From Pictodentalium vernedei (taxonomy: Eukaryota > Mollusca > Scaphopoda > Dentaliida > Dentaliidae): a stretch of DNA of 64,000 nt. The stretch is from assembly GCA_031216915.1 (NCBI GenBank), contig CM062291.1:37080484-37144483 (forward strand), written 5' to 3'. The notes under the pieces were generated by a model. It was not told the DNA's origin, did no database searches, and worked only from the letters and a program-made list of their open reading frames with translations. Shown here piece by piece: positions 23,181 through 33,824 of this stretch; the stretch's first letter is position 1; each line of letters opens with the position of its first letter. The translations under genes and the position numbers were made by a program.

Positions 23181-23393
23181 TTAACCCCCTGCACACTGAT
23201 GTCAAAATATCTAAATTTCAGGCAGAAAAAATTTCCCATAATGCAACTAGAAATTTAACCAATTCAATCTCATTTGACAGAGCTCATTGAGCTCTGTCAA
23301 ACGAGATTGAATTGGTTAAATTTCTAGATGCATTATGAGATAAAACAGCTTCCCGAAATTTGGGTATTTTGACATCTGAGTGAAGGGGGTTAA
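23181..23393. mobile_element. Palindromic MITE with TTAACCCCCTGC ends
   Basis: 213 bp from TTAACCCCCTGCAC to gaagggggTTAA with a long inner palindrome around tgacagagctcattgagctctgtca. TTAA at both ends suggests piggyBac-type mobilisation; a separate family from the CCCTTT group. Confidence 0.88.
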
Positions 23394-23433
23394 GCTCGCC
23401 TGATTCTCAATAGGGAAGAAGATATTTAGTTAC

Positions 23434-23584
23434 CTCATCATCTTCTTCCAAAAGTTCGATGATGAATGTAGCAATTGTTGAAACTGTACCCAGAAATACA
23501 TTCAAACTTGACAAGGCAACAAATGCTGAGCTTGGAACAGAAAACAGTCTGGAAAATGGGTACATCATTGGTGTTATTGACCAT
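23434..23584 (-). CDS. ABCA-subfamily transporter, exon C
   Basis: A 151-bp exon. Reading from 23584 on the minus strand it gives WSITPMMYPFSRLFSVPSSA, then a hydrophobic helix, then FIIELLEEDDE. The (G)WSITPxMYP motif and the following helices are the signature of ABCA1/2/4/7-type second transmembrane domains. The acceptor is ttcgcag and the donor is gtaact. The first base completes the glycine codon left open by exon B (TAT GG + A), giving the family's Y-G-W. Confidence 0.95.
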
Positions 23585-24118
23585 CTGCGAATAGATAAAA
23601 AGATTGATTACAAGAAAAGAACTAAAAAAAAATATAGAAAATTTCTGGTATCAGCTCAATAAATAAAATTTAAATATATTACCATTTTTAATAAATAAAA
23701 ATTCAAGGTGTTACAAGACCAATAATAAAGCTGATTTTGTTTGCATGCTCTGAACAATAAGAAAATGTTCTCAGACACATAAAGAATAAACCAGTTCTTT
23801 TTTCCGTGGAAATGCCTTTCCAAGGAAAATGCCTATAAGGCCAAATAAAAAATCCATTTGGTTCTTGAGCAATTAATTTGTCAAATCGAGGAGAGAGGGA
23901 GGGTTTTATTTTCAGGGAGGCCATATTTGGGCCCCATTTCCAAGTACCACAACTTAAAGGTTTCATGGATGAGGTTCACATTATCTTTGAAGTGAAATTA
24001 TTTCATCTGTATAGATTTGTTTTGTTATAATTTACGTATAGGCACTCACCCATAAACTGTAACAAGACAAAGCCATGGAAATACATTTTGTCAACTAAAT
24101 TTACTTCTCTTCCAGTTA

Positions 24119-25181
24119 TTAACCCTTTACCCAATGCAGACGATATCAATATTTATTATTTTAAATACCATTTTTTCAAATTTTTCAAAAAATTTCAACA
24201 AAACCATATCATGTGACCCCTCGTTGGAACGAGCTCGTTCCAATGAGGGGTCACGATATGGTTTTGTTGAAATTTTTTGAAAAGTTAAAAAATTTATAGT
24301 AATTTATATATTTTTTATACTTATCAATGACCCAGACTTAGCTGGTGCTAAACTCCTTAATTCAGGGCCAAACACAAATTTTGCCCCCCCCCCCCCCCCC
24401 CCATCCCCAAAATTTGCATCAAAAACCGAAAAATACATGGTCTATACGGTCCTCCATACATTTACTCCTCTGCACATGCGCAATGTCAAGGAGGTCCCGA
24501 AATTGGCGCCAATTATCATTCTTACAACCAGTGCCCGGTAAGCGTTATGTACTCAGCGGGGAGGTATGAGTTCCCAACTCCTGGGAGAGCCATCCCTGTC
24601 TGGGTCATTGGTAAGTATAAAAAATATAGAAATTACTATAAATTTTTTAACATTTTTATACTGTACCAATGACCCAGACTTAGCTGAATAGTAAATAGGC
24701 TGGAGGGCCTAGGACATAAAGGAAAATCCAATAAGCTCAATTATGTATAATAGAATATCCTCTCCAGGAGAAAAGAAGAGATAGGCTTTACATGTATCTT
24801 TCCTATTTATAATAAAGAAGAAAGACACAATACCGAACAGTAATTGAGCATACTAATCAATGATCTCTATTAACATCCACTATAACCCTTTATACTAATA
24901 TTTTTAAAGGTAAGCCAATAAATAAAGGAAGTCCAGAGAAATGAGACTCTTTATATTCATTAAAAGTGTCCGAGGATTGTATATTAACGCTCGTTTGACA
25001 CATGACATATACAAATGCTTCACACCGAGCTACACTTTAAAAATGTTTGGCCCTGAATTAAGGAGTGTAGCACCAGCTAAGTCTGGGTCATTGGTACAGT
25101 ATAAAAATATAATATTTTTTCAACTGCTGAATTTGCATATTACAAGGGTGGATGCAGGTGATTCGTTAGGTAAAGGGTTAA
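24119..25181. mobile_element. piggyBac-type MITE, subfamily 2, interrupted by a mini-DIRS
   Basis: The left part 24119-24283 starts TTAACCCTTTACCCAATGC and includes the gagctcgttccaa hairpin. The right part 25109-25181 continues ataatattttttcaactgctg and ends gtaaagggTTAA. Together they reconstitute the MITE seen intact at 16520-16765. Confidence 0.9.
24284..25108 (-). mobile_element. Mini-DIRS: non-coding deletion derivative
   Basis: 825 bp with the standard DIRS left end (gttaaaaaatttatag), left ITR (about 24318-24520), ICR (about 24598-24688), about 330 bp of the 3' non-coding part, then the last 70 bp of the right end (to cagtataaaaat). All coding sequence is missing. The right ITR is truncated. 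A C-run of 19 lies at 24385-24403. The orientation is inferred from the full elements. Confidence 0.88.
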
Positions 25182-25369
25182 TGAAATATCAAATACATTT
25201 GTGTTCAGGGATATTTGTGCAACTTTTTTGAAAAATAACTATCGTCCACAGAATATTTGAATTATTTTCTGCAGAACAGAGCAAAGTAGATGTTTACAAA
25301 ACAATTCTAATAAACAGACAATATATTTTAATCATGCTTTGTGGCAAACATGTGCATATAACTATACAT

Positions 25370-25760
25370 TAAGGCCACACAAAGTAGATCTTCTGTTTCT
25401 CGGGCTATTTTTTGTAAAATTGCAAGTGGGCGGATGTTTTTATTTTTTATAATTATTTCCTTGGAATCAAAAGTTCATATTCTTGGTTTGTTTTATGTTT
25501 TAGGCCTCATAATCAACAGAATAGCATGGATGGTGGTGAATTTCATACCTTGAGTGCAACAGGCTTTGCAATGCTAAAGCATTTCAAAGCCGGTTGAACT
25601 CGAGAGACAAATTTATCAATTTTATTAACTTGGGTAAAATATCTGACATAAAACATTTAATTTTAATTTTTTTAAGTTTGCATTGGATATAAAAAGAGAG
25701 CATGCAGCAGCCAAAATAACCATGCAGGAAGGCATGAGAAACAGATTCTTAACTTTCTTA
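25370..25760. repeat. Old interspersed repeat fragment
   Basis: ccacacaaagtagatcttctg plus ttttttgtaaaattgca at 25376-25440 reappears near 31378-31440. Segment 25665-25750 is an inverted match to 19215-19320 (tgcattgg.tataaaaagagagcatgc). These look like pieces of one non-autonomous or LINE-derived family. Confidence 0.5.
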
Positions 25761-27002
25761 GCCCTAATCAAAAGGTAAAATTTTAAAGTCCCATAATTTC
25801 ATACTAATTTGGGAAGACACTGCATGCCAATAGAGAAAGAATCAATGACACCAGGGACCAGCCGGCAGGGCGATTATGTCACACTTCTAAGCCCAAAGTC
25901 GCCTAGAAAAATGGTTGGGGCGATTACAAGTCGCCCTCTAAAAATTGGCCAAAATGAGTTAAGGCTGAACTGAGTGATGCGAGGTTTACATGAAAACGAT
26001 TATTTTCAAAAATCAAATGTGCTCGAGTGTGATAAATGGGCATTTTAATTCGACAAATAAACGTCCATTTATTTGAAATCACACGACAATCAATTGTCCA
26101 TTGTCGCTTTTGGCAGAATTTTTTTATTTCTATTTTGTTGCGTTTCAGTCGGAGCTTCAAGTGTCAAAACAAAAATAGGTGACTCACGCGACTCAACAAA
26201 ATAACCCAGTTTGAAAGTAGGTTACGTCGCTTAGGATGCCGAAAATGTATACACAACGGACGTATTTTATAACACAGTATTTTCATTTCGTTTTGCTGAC
26301 AACTATTAACTGTTGGGCTGTCTATTCCCAGAAAAACACAAATGGAATTGAAACACATGAAAAAAGGCTTTAGTGATGACAAGAAAAGCTTTGTACAGGA
26401 CACAAGTGTGCATGTGGACGATCTTGAAAAAGGGTCCTCCTAAACACCGGAATGACACGAAATGATGCGGAATGACACCAGAATGCCATAAAAATGATGC
26501 AGAATGACATTTCTTTTCCAAAATTCTCGACCCCAGAATGTATTTTGTTTATTAACTAACAAAGTGCCTCCCAAGCAACCTTCTTACATCTGGTCCTGTT
26601 CACACTTTCAGTCTCAGGAAATTATTAGCTTAGTAGACTTTGGTGAAAGGCAACCACAGGAGGGTGCTGGGGGATTGGCAGGAAGAAGAGGGGAGGGGTC
26701 ATGAAGGAGAGGGTAGCAGTGAGGGGATTTTCAGTCAATAATTACTTAGTGATTTTTTAACCTGGCACAGATGCATCATAGACAACAGGACCTGGATTAT
26801 TTGGATGTTAATGGAGGACCACAAATTGAATACACAAATATTCTTAATTTTCCTCACTTGCCTATGAAGTCTCCCTACATGACTCTGCAGTCTCCCTATT
26901 TTTTCTGGAGGGAGACTTGAAGTCTCCCGAAAATTCCCCTCTAGGCTGGTCTATGAATGACACTGTAGAATGTGTACCTTGACTTTATACTGCATTTATG
27001 AG
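25761..27002. other. Intronic sequence without a supported gene
   Basis: Short open frames on the minus strand (25924-26160, 26164-26403, 26306-26521) have no recognised domain. Near 25860-25960 gcgattatgtc and cgattacaagtcgcc suggest a small repeat. Near 26850-26950 the motif gtctccc recurs several times. Confidence 0.3.
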
Positions 27003-27080
27003 ATTAACCCTTTTCCCTTTACCCAACGAATCAGCCGCATCTGACAGCGAACTATGCAACTTCAGCAGTTGAAAAAATAT
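27003..27080. mobile_element. Partial piggyBac-type MITE, subfamily 2
   Basis: Left end only (ttaacccttttccctttacccaacg), ending at the gttgaaaaaatattatt segment. Confidence 0.75.
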
Positions 27081-27153
27081 TATTATTGGTGATCTAATAA
27101 GCCAAATAAATGCACAGTTTATCACTTAGACACAGAAAATGACGCAATTCCTG

Positions 27154-27391
27154 TTAATCCTTTACCCAATGAATCGCCCGCATCTGTCCACATAATATGC
27201 AAATTCAGCAGCTGAAAAAATATTTTTCGAAAAATTTCAACAAAACCATATCATGTGACCCCTCTTTGGAACGAGCTTGTTGAGCTCGTTCCAAAGAGGG
27301 GTCACATGATACGGTTTTGTTAAAATTTGTTGAAAAAATGATATTTAAAATAATAAATTTTTATATCGTCTGTGTTGGGAAAAAGGATTAA
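27154..27391. mobile_element. piggyBac-type palindromic MITE, subfamily 2 (inverted)
   Basis: 238 bp: TTAATCCTTTACCCAATG to gaaaaaggaTTAA with the accatatcatgtgacccc palindrome. Confidence 0.88.
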
Positions 27392-27529
27392 TGTCATAAT
27401 AACTAAACTAATGTTTAGGGCTGTTGTGACTTTCTATTTTCATATTCAACTAATCACTGGCATTAATCGATGGTTAGTTCATTAGTAGTCATTTTCCATA
27501 AATACAACAAACAATCTCTTATTTACAAT

Positions 27530-27910
27530 GGCATGGCAGGAGTTTGAACCCACGCAGTGAGAGTCTCCTTAGGCACCAATCGCCTAGCGAAACTGTACTG
27601 AACCATGCACACAACCCAGCCACCAACAGACCCCAATAAGCGAATGCTGGTTAACCAAGGATATACGAGACAGCACAGAATATACAGAATACTCAATTTT
27701 TCAATTTCTTATCAAATAATTGCATCACTTATGGTAATTCTACATACTGCATCTCATGGATATCAGCAAGAATGTCTCTTTTTCAAATTCTTTGTGTGCC
27801 ATAGAATCAAAAAAGGACATTGGCTTTATTTACAATGGCATGATGGGAGTTCGAACCCATGATGTGAGAGTTTCCTTTGGCACTAACCGCCTAGTGAAAC
27901 ATATAATTTG
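27530..27910 (-). mobile_element. tRNA-like SINE copies (two heads)
   Basis: Minus strand: gtttcactaggcggttagtg...gggttcgaactccc (a good box B) at 27905-27830 and a diverged copy at 27640-27540. Both include the ccaaaggaaactctcac segment of a long-variable-arm tRNA, and the second has a tggctgggttgtgtg box A region. Frames on the plus strand are incidental. Confidence 0.65.
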
Positions 27911-28194
27911 CAGTAGGGCTATAAATTGCCCTCTTATAGGAGAACATGTTGTTGTCAGGATTGCCTCGTTTTTCACGTCTGCTTCTCATTTTCTTTTTTC
28001 TTTTCTTTTCTTTTCTTTCCTTTTCTTTATTTTTTCTTTTCTTTGTTTTTAAATGGGAATGGAGGGAAGACAGCCTAGTAGCTATGCCATCTCTCTGTGG
28101 TGCAGTCATGTAGTTGTAAACAAGAGCTATTGCTGAAGGCAATTCATACCCGATGAAGCACAAATGAATTAAAACAATTAATAACTAGAGGTAC
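27911..28194. other. Pyrimidine tract and unassigned sequence
   Basis: A (ttttc)n pyrimidine run at 27985-28050, with a following gggaatggagggaagacagcc like that at 140-160. No gene. Confidence 0.5.
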
Positions 28195-28912
28195 TGTGAG
28201 CAAACTCACAAAGTGATCCCCCCCCCCCCCCCCACGCCTGAAATGTATAAGTTAGATTATCTCCCTTTGGAAATGTCAGAACAGAATTATATTGCTTCAT
28301 GCACATCTTCATATGGAGTTCTTCCATTGTGTAAAGTTTCATGAAAATTCTTCAAACGGTTTAGGAGGAGTTGTGCTTACAAGGATGGACAGACGGTATA
28401 AGTTAGATTATCTCCCCTTGGAAATGTCAGAACGGAATTATATTGCTTCATGCACATCTTCATATGGAGTTCTTCCATTGTGTAAAGTTTCATGAAAATT
28501 CTTCAAATGGTTTAGGAGGAGTTGCACTTACAAGGATGGACAGACGGTATAAGTTAGATTATCTCCTCTCGGAAATGTCCGAACAGAATTATATTGCTTC
28601 ATGCACATCTTCATATGGAGTTCTTCCATTGTGTAAAGTTTCATGAAAATTCTTCAAACGGTTTAGGAGGAGTTGCGCTTATAAGGATGGACAGACGGTA
28701 TAAGTTAGATTATCTCCCCTTGGAAATGTCAGAACGGAATTATATTGCTTCATACACATCTGCATATGGAGTTCTTCCATTGTGTAAAGTTTCATGAAAA
28801 TTCTTCAAACGGTTTAGGAGGAGTTGCGCTTACAAGGATGGACAGACAGACAGACGGATGGACAGGGTGATTCCTATATACCCCCCCAAACTTTGTTTGC
28901 GGGGGGTATAAA
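28195..28912 (-). mobile_element. Helitron-like element, four 151-bp tandem units
   Basis: Core units start at about 28251, 28402, 28553 and 28704, exactly 151 bases apart. A gacagacagacagacgg microsatellite follows, then gggtgattcctatata and a hairpin around aaactttgtttgc. On the minus strand the 3' end is the hairpin gtgagtttgctcac, seven bases, then CTAG followed by host T, which fits Helitron 3' ends (CTRR|T). The 67-codon plus frames at 28292, 28443 and 28594 are the repeat unit read through. Confidence 0.85.
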
Positions 28913-28998
28913 AAAAAATAATCTAACAACACCGAAAATCATTCTAGTCTTGGGAAATGTTACAATTTAATTACATACCAAGTTCCATAAAAATTTAC

Positions 28999-29245
28999 AT
29001 AACCCTTTACCCAACGCAGATAATTTCAAAATTTATTATTTTAAATATCATTTTTTAAATTTTTTCAAAAAATTTAAACAGAACCATATCATGTGACCCC
29101 TCTTTGGAACGAGCTCAATGAGCTCGTTCCAAAGAAGGGTAACATGATATGGTTTTGTTAAAATGTTTCGAAAAATATTTTTTTCAGCTGCTGAATTTGC
29201 ATATTACGCAGGCGGATGCGGGCGATTCGTTGAGTAAAGGATTAA
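28999..29245. mobile_element. piggyBac-type palindromic MITE, subfamily 2
   Basis: ATAACCCTTTACCCAACGCAG (first base of TTAA changed) to gagtaaaggaTTAA. Hairpin around gagctcaatgagctc. Unoccupied DIRS target gaaaaatatttttttcagctg is present. Confidence 0.88.
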
Positions 29246-29360
29246 GTCATGAATATTCTCAGATGGACTCACACAGGGATGGACGGACGGATGCAAAGAC
29301 GGACGGACGCATGTAATCCAGTATACACCCCATTTTCTTCAAAAGTGAGAGGGTATAATA
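29246..29360. repeat. Helitron-like terminal fragment
   Basis: gggatggacggacggatgc, acggacggacgcatg and a terminal hairpin-like agtatacaccccattttcttc...gagagggtataa continue the 28195-type element interrupted by the MITE at 28999. The preceding 28913-28998 looks like the start of a further core unit. Confidence 0.6.
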
Positions 29361-29539
29361 ATGCTACATCTCTTTTTAATTGTATACATTTATTATTAAA
29401 TAAATTACTAAATAAAATCAATCAATGAAAACATTGACTAAAGACAAAAACTTTGTTAGAGTTTTACAATTGTCAGATTTCGTATTAATTTTAACTGGGC
29501 CACCAAAGCTTCGTCACCATTCATTTTCATAGGTCTGGT

Positions 29540-29640
29540 ATTAATCACAAGACTATAAACTGTTTCCAGTAGCCATTGCTACCGGAACAGAAATGGCTAC
29601 CGGAAACAGTTTACAATCTTAATCTTCATCTAACCTAATA
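29540..29640. repeat. Imperfect palindrome
   Basis: aaactgtttcc.gtagccat and its complement atggctac.ggaaacagttt face each other around ttgctaccggaacagaa. Confidence 0.75.
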
Positions 29641-30190
29641 ATAAATACAGGATGCATCTTTGAAAGCACCTGGTTGGTGTTTTATTTAACAGTAAATATA
29701 TATACTGCACTACATGCAAATCAGAGAGAATGCCTCTTTTTCAAATTTCCTGCATGCATGCATAATGGCGGTTCAAACTCATGCAGAGAGAGAGTTTTCT
29801 TTGGAACCAAATGCCTAGCAAAACTGTACTAAACCATGCACACCACACACCCACCAACAGACCATCCTTTAAAGGGGTTGCTAGTTAACCAAGAATGTAC
29901 CAGGCTAGTACAGAACACACGAAATACTCACTTTTTCATTTTCTCATAATATAATTTCATCTATTAATTCTATTTACTGCACTATTGGTACATGGAGATC
30001 AGCGAGAATGTCTCTTTTTCAAATTTCCTGCATGCTTAGTGGGGGTTCGAACAGATGCCGACAGAGAGCAAGAGAGTTTCCTTTGGTACCAACCGCCTAA
30101 CGAAGCTATACTGAACCACGCACACTACTCGGCCACCGACAGACCCCAATAAGGGAATGCTAGTTAACCAAGGATATAAGAGACCAGAAC
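29640..30190 (-). mobile_element. tandem tRNA-like SINE copies
   Basis: Two further copies of the family at 27530, about 275 bases apart. Minus strand 30160-30040 has ggtggccgagtagtgtg (box A), aggcggttggtaccaaaggaaactctc and tgttcgaaccccc (box B). The copy at 29880-29765 is more diverged. Confidence 0.65.
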
Positions 30191-30551
30191 AAAACAAATT
30201 TAAAACTGGCGATGTTTGAATGTGTACACTCCTGAGTTGAGATAAAATGGAAACACTAAAATATCTGATTGATCTGAAGAATTTGAAAACAGAAGAACAT
30301 TTGTACAAATGTTTCATTTCAATAACTAACTTCCAGAAATTCCGAACATAAAATTCCTTCCATTGCTACACAAGTTACAACTTAGTACTACAAACGAACT
30401 GACTGTTGTGAGTCTTGTGAAGAAAAACAATTTGAAGAAAAATTTCCAGAAAAAAGGGTTACGTACTGGAGTAATAGTCCTAAATATCCTATAACTGCAA
30501 TTTGAAAGCCCTGGGGCTACTGGGCTCAAAGAAATTTTGTATTGTAAATGT

Positions 30552-31222
30552 ACTTACCCAAACAGGAACAGGAGATGGATCAAGCAAGGCACATAATGTG
30601 CTATGACTGTACTTACCCATACAGGAACACAAGGAACAAACAAGATATATCTTGTATTGTAAATATACTCACACATACAGGAACAGGAGATGGATCAAAC
30701 AAAGTGCATTATGTTTTATAAATGTACTTACCCATACATGAACAGAAGGAAGATCAAACAAGATATATTTTGTACAAAAATGTACTTATCCATACAGGAA
30801 CAGGAGGAGGATCAAACAAGGTGTATAATGTACTATAACTGTACTTACCCATACAGGAACACAAGGAATAAACAAGATGTATTTTGTATTGTAAATGTAC
30901 TTACCCATACAGGAACAGGAGATGGATCAAACAAGGCGCATACTGTGCTACAACTATACTTACCCATACAGGAACACAAGGAACAAACAAGATGTATTTT
31001 GTATTGTAAATGTACTTACCCATACAGGAACAGAAGATGGACCAAACAAAGTGCATTATGTTCTATAAATGTACGTACCCATACATGAACACAAGGAAGA
31101 TCAAACAAGGTGCAGGAACAGGAGATGGAACAAACAAGGCGCATACTGTACTAGAAATGCACTTACCCATACAGGAACACAAGGAACAAACAAGATGTAT
31201 TTTGTATTATAAATGTACTTAC
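30552..31222 (-). repeat. Minisatellite made of exon end plus splice donor
   Basis: On the minus strand each unit reads ..tcctgttcctgtatggg then taagtac.., i.e. the last bases of ABCA exon B followed by its intron start. Donor positions (first base of acttac on the plus strand) are 30552, 30611, 30667, 30726, 30784, 30843, 30899, 30958, 31014, 31073, 31161 and 31217; the last is the real donor. Spacing alternates 59 and 56 bases, a 115-bp two-unit order, with one disturbed 88-base step. Of the eleven upstream copies, eight keep GTAAGT, one is GTGAGT, one GTACGT and one ATAAGT. Long plus-strand frames (30690-31276) are translations of this array. Confidence 0.93.
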
Positions 31223-31338
31223 CCATACAGGAACAGCAGCAGGATCAAGCAGGGTGCATTATTTGATGACACATAAGATTCTTCATTGAATGCCAGGAAA
31301 ATGAATATGCACAGAATAGCAGGAATGGAGTAATTAAT
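31223..31338 (-). CDS. ABCA-subfamily transporter, exon B
   Basis: A 116-bp exon, acceptor cttttag and donor gtaagt, encoding [20 protein letters not shown], then [19 protein letters not shown]. The SYVSSxN motif and the following leucine-rich helix match the second transmembrane domain of ABCA1/2/4/7-type proteins. It begins in phase 0 after exon A's final ATG (giving W-D-M-I-N) and ends two bases into a glycine codon completed by exon C. Its 3' end is the seed of the minisatellite at 30552-31222. Confidence 0.95.
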
Positions 31339-31946
31339 CTAAAAGAGAAATATTTATTTATTCATTGGTGTTTAGGCCACACAAAGCAGATTTTCAGTTT
31401 CTCAGGCCATTTTTTGTAAAATTGCATTTGGGCGGGTGGTTTTTTATTTTATTTTTTATTTTTGTAATTATTTCTTAGCATCCTCAAGTGGTGTGGTGGT
31501 GGGGTGGGATGGGATGGGGAAATCTCCACCTGGGGAGATAACTGACCTAGACATAAGGCTTGAAAAGTGTCTGGGTCAAATATATTTGCCTGAGGGTGAG
31601 ATTTTCTAATCCCAAAATAAACCACTTGAGGATGATTTTTCACCCACCATAACTCAATGATGTTGTTGAAATCAAACTACTGCCCTTGAGATGAAATTTT
31701 ATGTTTTTTTCATTTGATCATAGATAAAAATTAATCCTTAAGATTTTTATAAATCTTTTGTTACACTCGGACAGTCTCCATTCTGTGGCTTTGCCAAAAA
31801 ATTTAGAATTCAACTTGTGAGTTAACCCTGAGACAGCATGTTGGGGCACCTGTCCTCTTGCAGTAAAAGTGATCAAAGTTGGAATTAGTTACCTAAGGGT
31901 TAATTGCATGTTGGGAAAGAGCATCATAAGGTTCCATAGGTATATA

Positions 31947-32772
31947 CACAGCTGTGACCTAAGATTGCGCACCTAACGCTCCGATCGCCATTCACTGAGT
32001 GAACGCATGATACAATTTCCTAACAGATTAACAAATGGATAGAGCAACTATAGATCTCTAAAACTGTAGAAATAAAATGAGGTTTGAAAATAATTAACAA
32101 CGAATGTAAGCAAAAGAATGCACTCACCCCATGTAATCTGCCATCAACTGTTGTGTCACCTAACATTGCGCACTGAAGTACCTCCGATGTTTGCGGTCTA
32201 GAAAATCACTGTACAGTGGCCCAGAAGGTACCATCACCGGCCACAAAATGTTAGTCTATATTCAGTTAGTTATCACAAATCCATCGTGCAACTTTTAGTG
32301 ATGGGCCGAGGATCGGTAATGACAATCGGAAGCTGCCGATTTCGGGCAATCGGGGCACAATCGGAAGTCCTTGTCAAACATCGGTAGTGCTGATTGCTGG
32401 GGTCAAAAATCGAAATAACGCTTGCCTGCTTGTCGCCGACAAGTAATTTCTATCCGTGACAGCCAGAAATTAAAATCGTTTGTCCAGGTGTGACAGGAAT
32501 GATAGTCCGTAGGAACGTTAGTCCCTCTGGACTATTATTCCGCGGAATTATAGTCCTAGGTCTAACATTCCTAGGAAGAGTAGTCCGCCGGACTACTATT
32601 CCTAGGAATGTTAGACCTAGGACTATAATTCCGCGGAATAATAGTCCAGAGGGACTAATTTTCCTACGGACTATCATTCCTGTCACACCGGGCGACAAGT
32701 GTTTGTTGACAGAAGACAAAAAATATTGCGTGCGCAATGTTCGGTCATGCGCAATCTTAGGTCACTCGACTG
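31947..32772. mobile_element. Tc1/mariner-like non-autonomous element
   Basis: 826 bp with ends cacagctgtgacctaagattgc and, inverted, cagtcgagtgacctaagattgc, flanked by TA at 31945-31946 and 32773-32774. TA target and CAGT-type ends are typical of Tc1/mariner. There is no transposase. It contains the long palindrome at 32489-32687. Absent from the corresponding site in unit B. Confidence 0.78.
32489..32687. repeat. 199-bp palindrome composed of nested small palindromes
   Basis: The two arms of about 99 bases are complementary except for a few positions, with the centre at gtccgccggac near 32588. Each arm is a chain of small self-complementary blocks: agtccctctggact, attccgcggaat, agtcctaggtct, attcctaggaa. 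Because of the symmetry the plus frame (32490-) and minus frame (-32690) read nearly the same peptide; neither is supported as a gene. Confidence 0.95.
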
Positions 32773-33334
32773 TACTATGAAAATGAGAAGTAGCTCATGG
32801 CACCGATTAGTTAACATACTGAAGCGAGTTGAATCAGATGAAAGTTCTGTGACATTATTTTTGAAGTTATTTATTTCCATGTTATGTTTCGTATGGTGAG
32901 CAAGAAATCATCCTTGAATGGTGTGGGGTGCGTAAATGTGTCAACTGAAGTGAAGCGGGACCCCTTGTTTGTTAACAAAATGGAGGAGATGATGAAATAG
33001 TCTGGTGATCATTAAATATTCAAATAAAGGTGGTTAGTCGTGTGGGGTGGGTAAGATAGAGCTGTCTGATCAAGGTATCTCACCTCTGACATATGTAACT
33101 CAATACATGTGTCACAGGTGAGATACCTGGGTCAGCTCTGATATACCTGGGTGTGTGGCATATCCCCCTAATAATTTTTCTTCAAGTCAGGACATTTTTG
33201 CTGAGATTGAAGTCTTAGATATTGATTCACTCTTGCTAGTAATCATGTACTTTCTTACAAGTCAAGATTTGATACTTGGACTTATGTCACACACACAGTC
33301 AGTCATAAAAATGGAGGTCAGTGGGTGTGGTACC

Positions 33335-33410
33335 CAATTAAGGCTACTGGTACCCAATTCAGGCTACTGGTACCCAATTCGGGCAACTGGTACCCAATTC
33401 AAGCTGACTG
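33335..33410. repeat. Four 21-bp tandem units (ggtacccaatt...)
   Basis: ggtacccaattnnggcnact occurs four times in a row; the unit B counterpart is near 44866-44930. The 115-codon plus frame (33155-33502, repeated at 44681-45028) spans it and is 97% or more the same in both units. I see no domain or splice context, and treat it as repeat-derived. Confidence 0.8.
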
Positions 33411-33824
33411 ATTTAGAATATGGTATGTACAAGCCTGGAAATAAGCAGACTGTCATCTGTAAAATGAGGTCCCCAGAGGGTGAATTGGTGGGAAAAAACT
33501 GATTTCTGGAGATTTCTGGCCACACACCCCATCCTGCGTTCCTAGACAAATATTTTTGCCTCCCCCACCCTCTGTGAGAACTAGAAATAAAGGTCTATAA
33601 GTGTGCTTAATGTCATCAAAAATGGAGAAGATTAAGTACCCTAAATCTTGTCTGAGTTAAGATAAAAAGGCTGACAATTGCTGTAAGTCATTCCAAGTTT
33701 GTTGCATGCCTTAATAAATGCTGTTTATCTCAAGAAAACAGGAAAATGACCAGATCTCTGCTAAATGAATATTCCTGTTAATTGAATAATTTTCACTGCC
33801 GGAGTGGCTTTCAATTAACCCTTT

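Noticed and set aside
23459..23662. Plus-strand 67-codon frame
   Set aside because: Antisense to ABCA exon C, whose minus-strand reading has splice sites and a family motif.
27600..27910. Possible functional tRNA gene from good box B
   Set aside because: Acceptor stem does not close and copies occur in repeated SINE context; treated as tRNA-derived SINE.
28251..28855. Regularly spaced repeats that could suggest a CRISPR-like array
   Set aside because: Units are contiguous 151-bp monomers without unique spacers, inside a eukaryotic Helitron-like element.
30690..31276. Plus-strand frames of 132 and 88 codons with repeated TYPYRNRR-like peptide
   Set aside because: They are translations of the 115-bp splice-donor minisatellite in the antisense direction.
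32450..32780. Two frames of about 95 codons on opposite strands with almost the same protein
   Set aside because: A direct result of the 199-bp palindrome; no start context or conservation argument.
33155..33502. 115-codon plus frame repeated at 44681-45028
   Set aside because: Its conservation is explained by the segmental duplication; it includes a 21-bp tandem repeat and MITE-like sequence, without domain or splice evidence.
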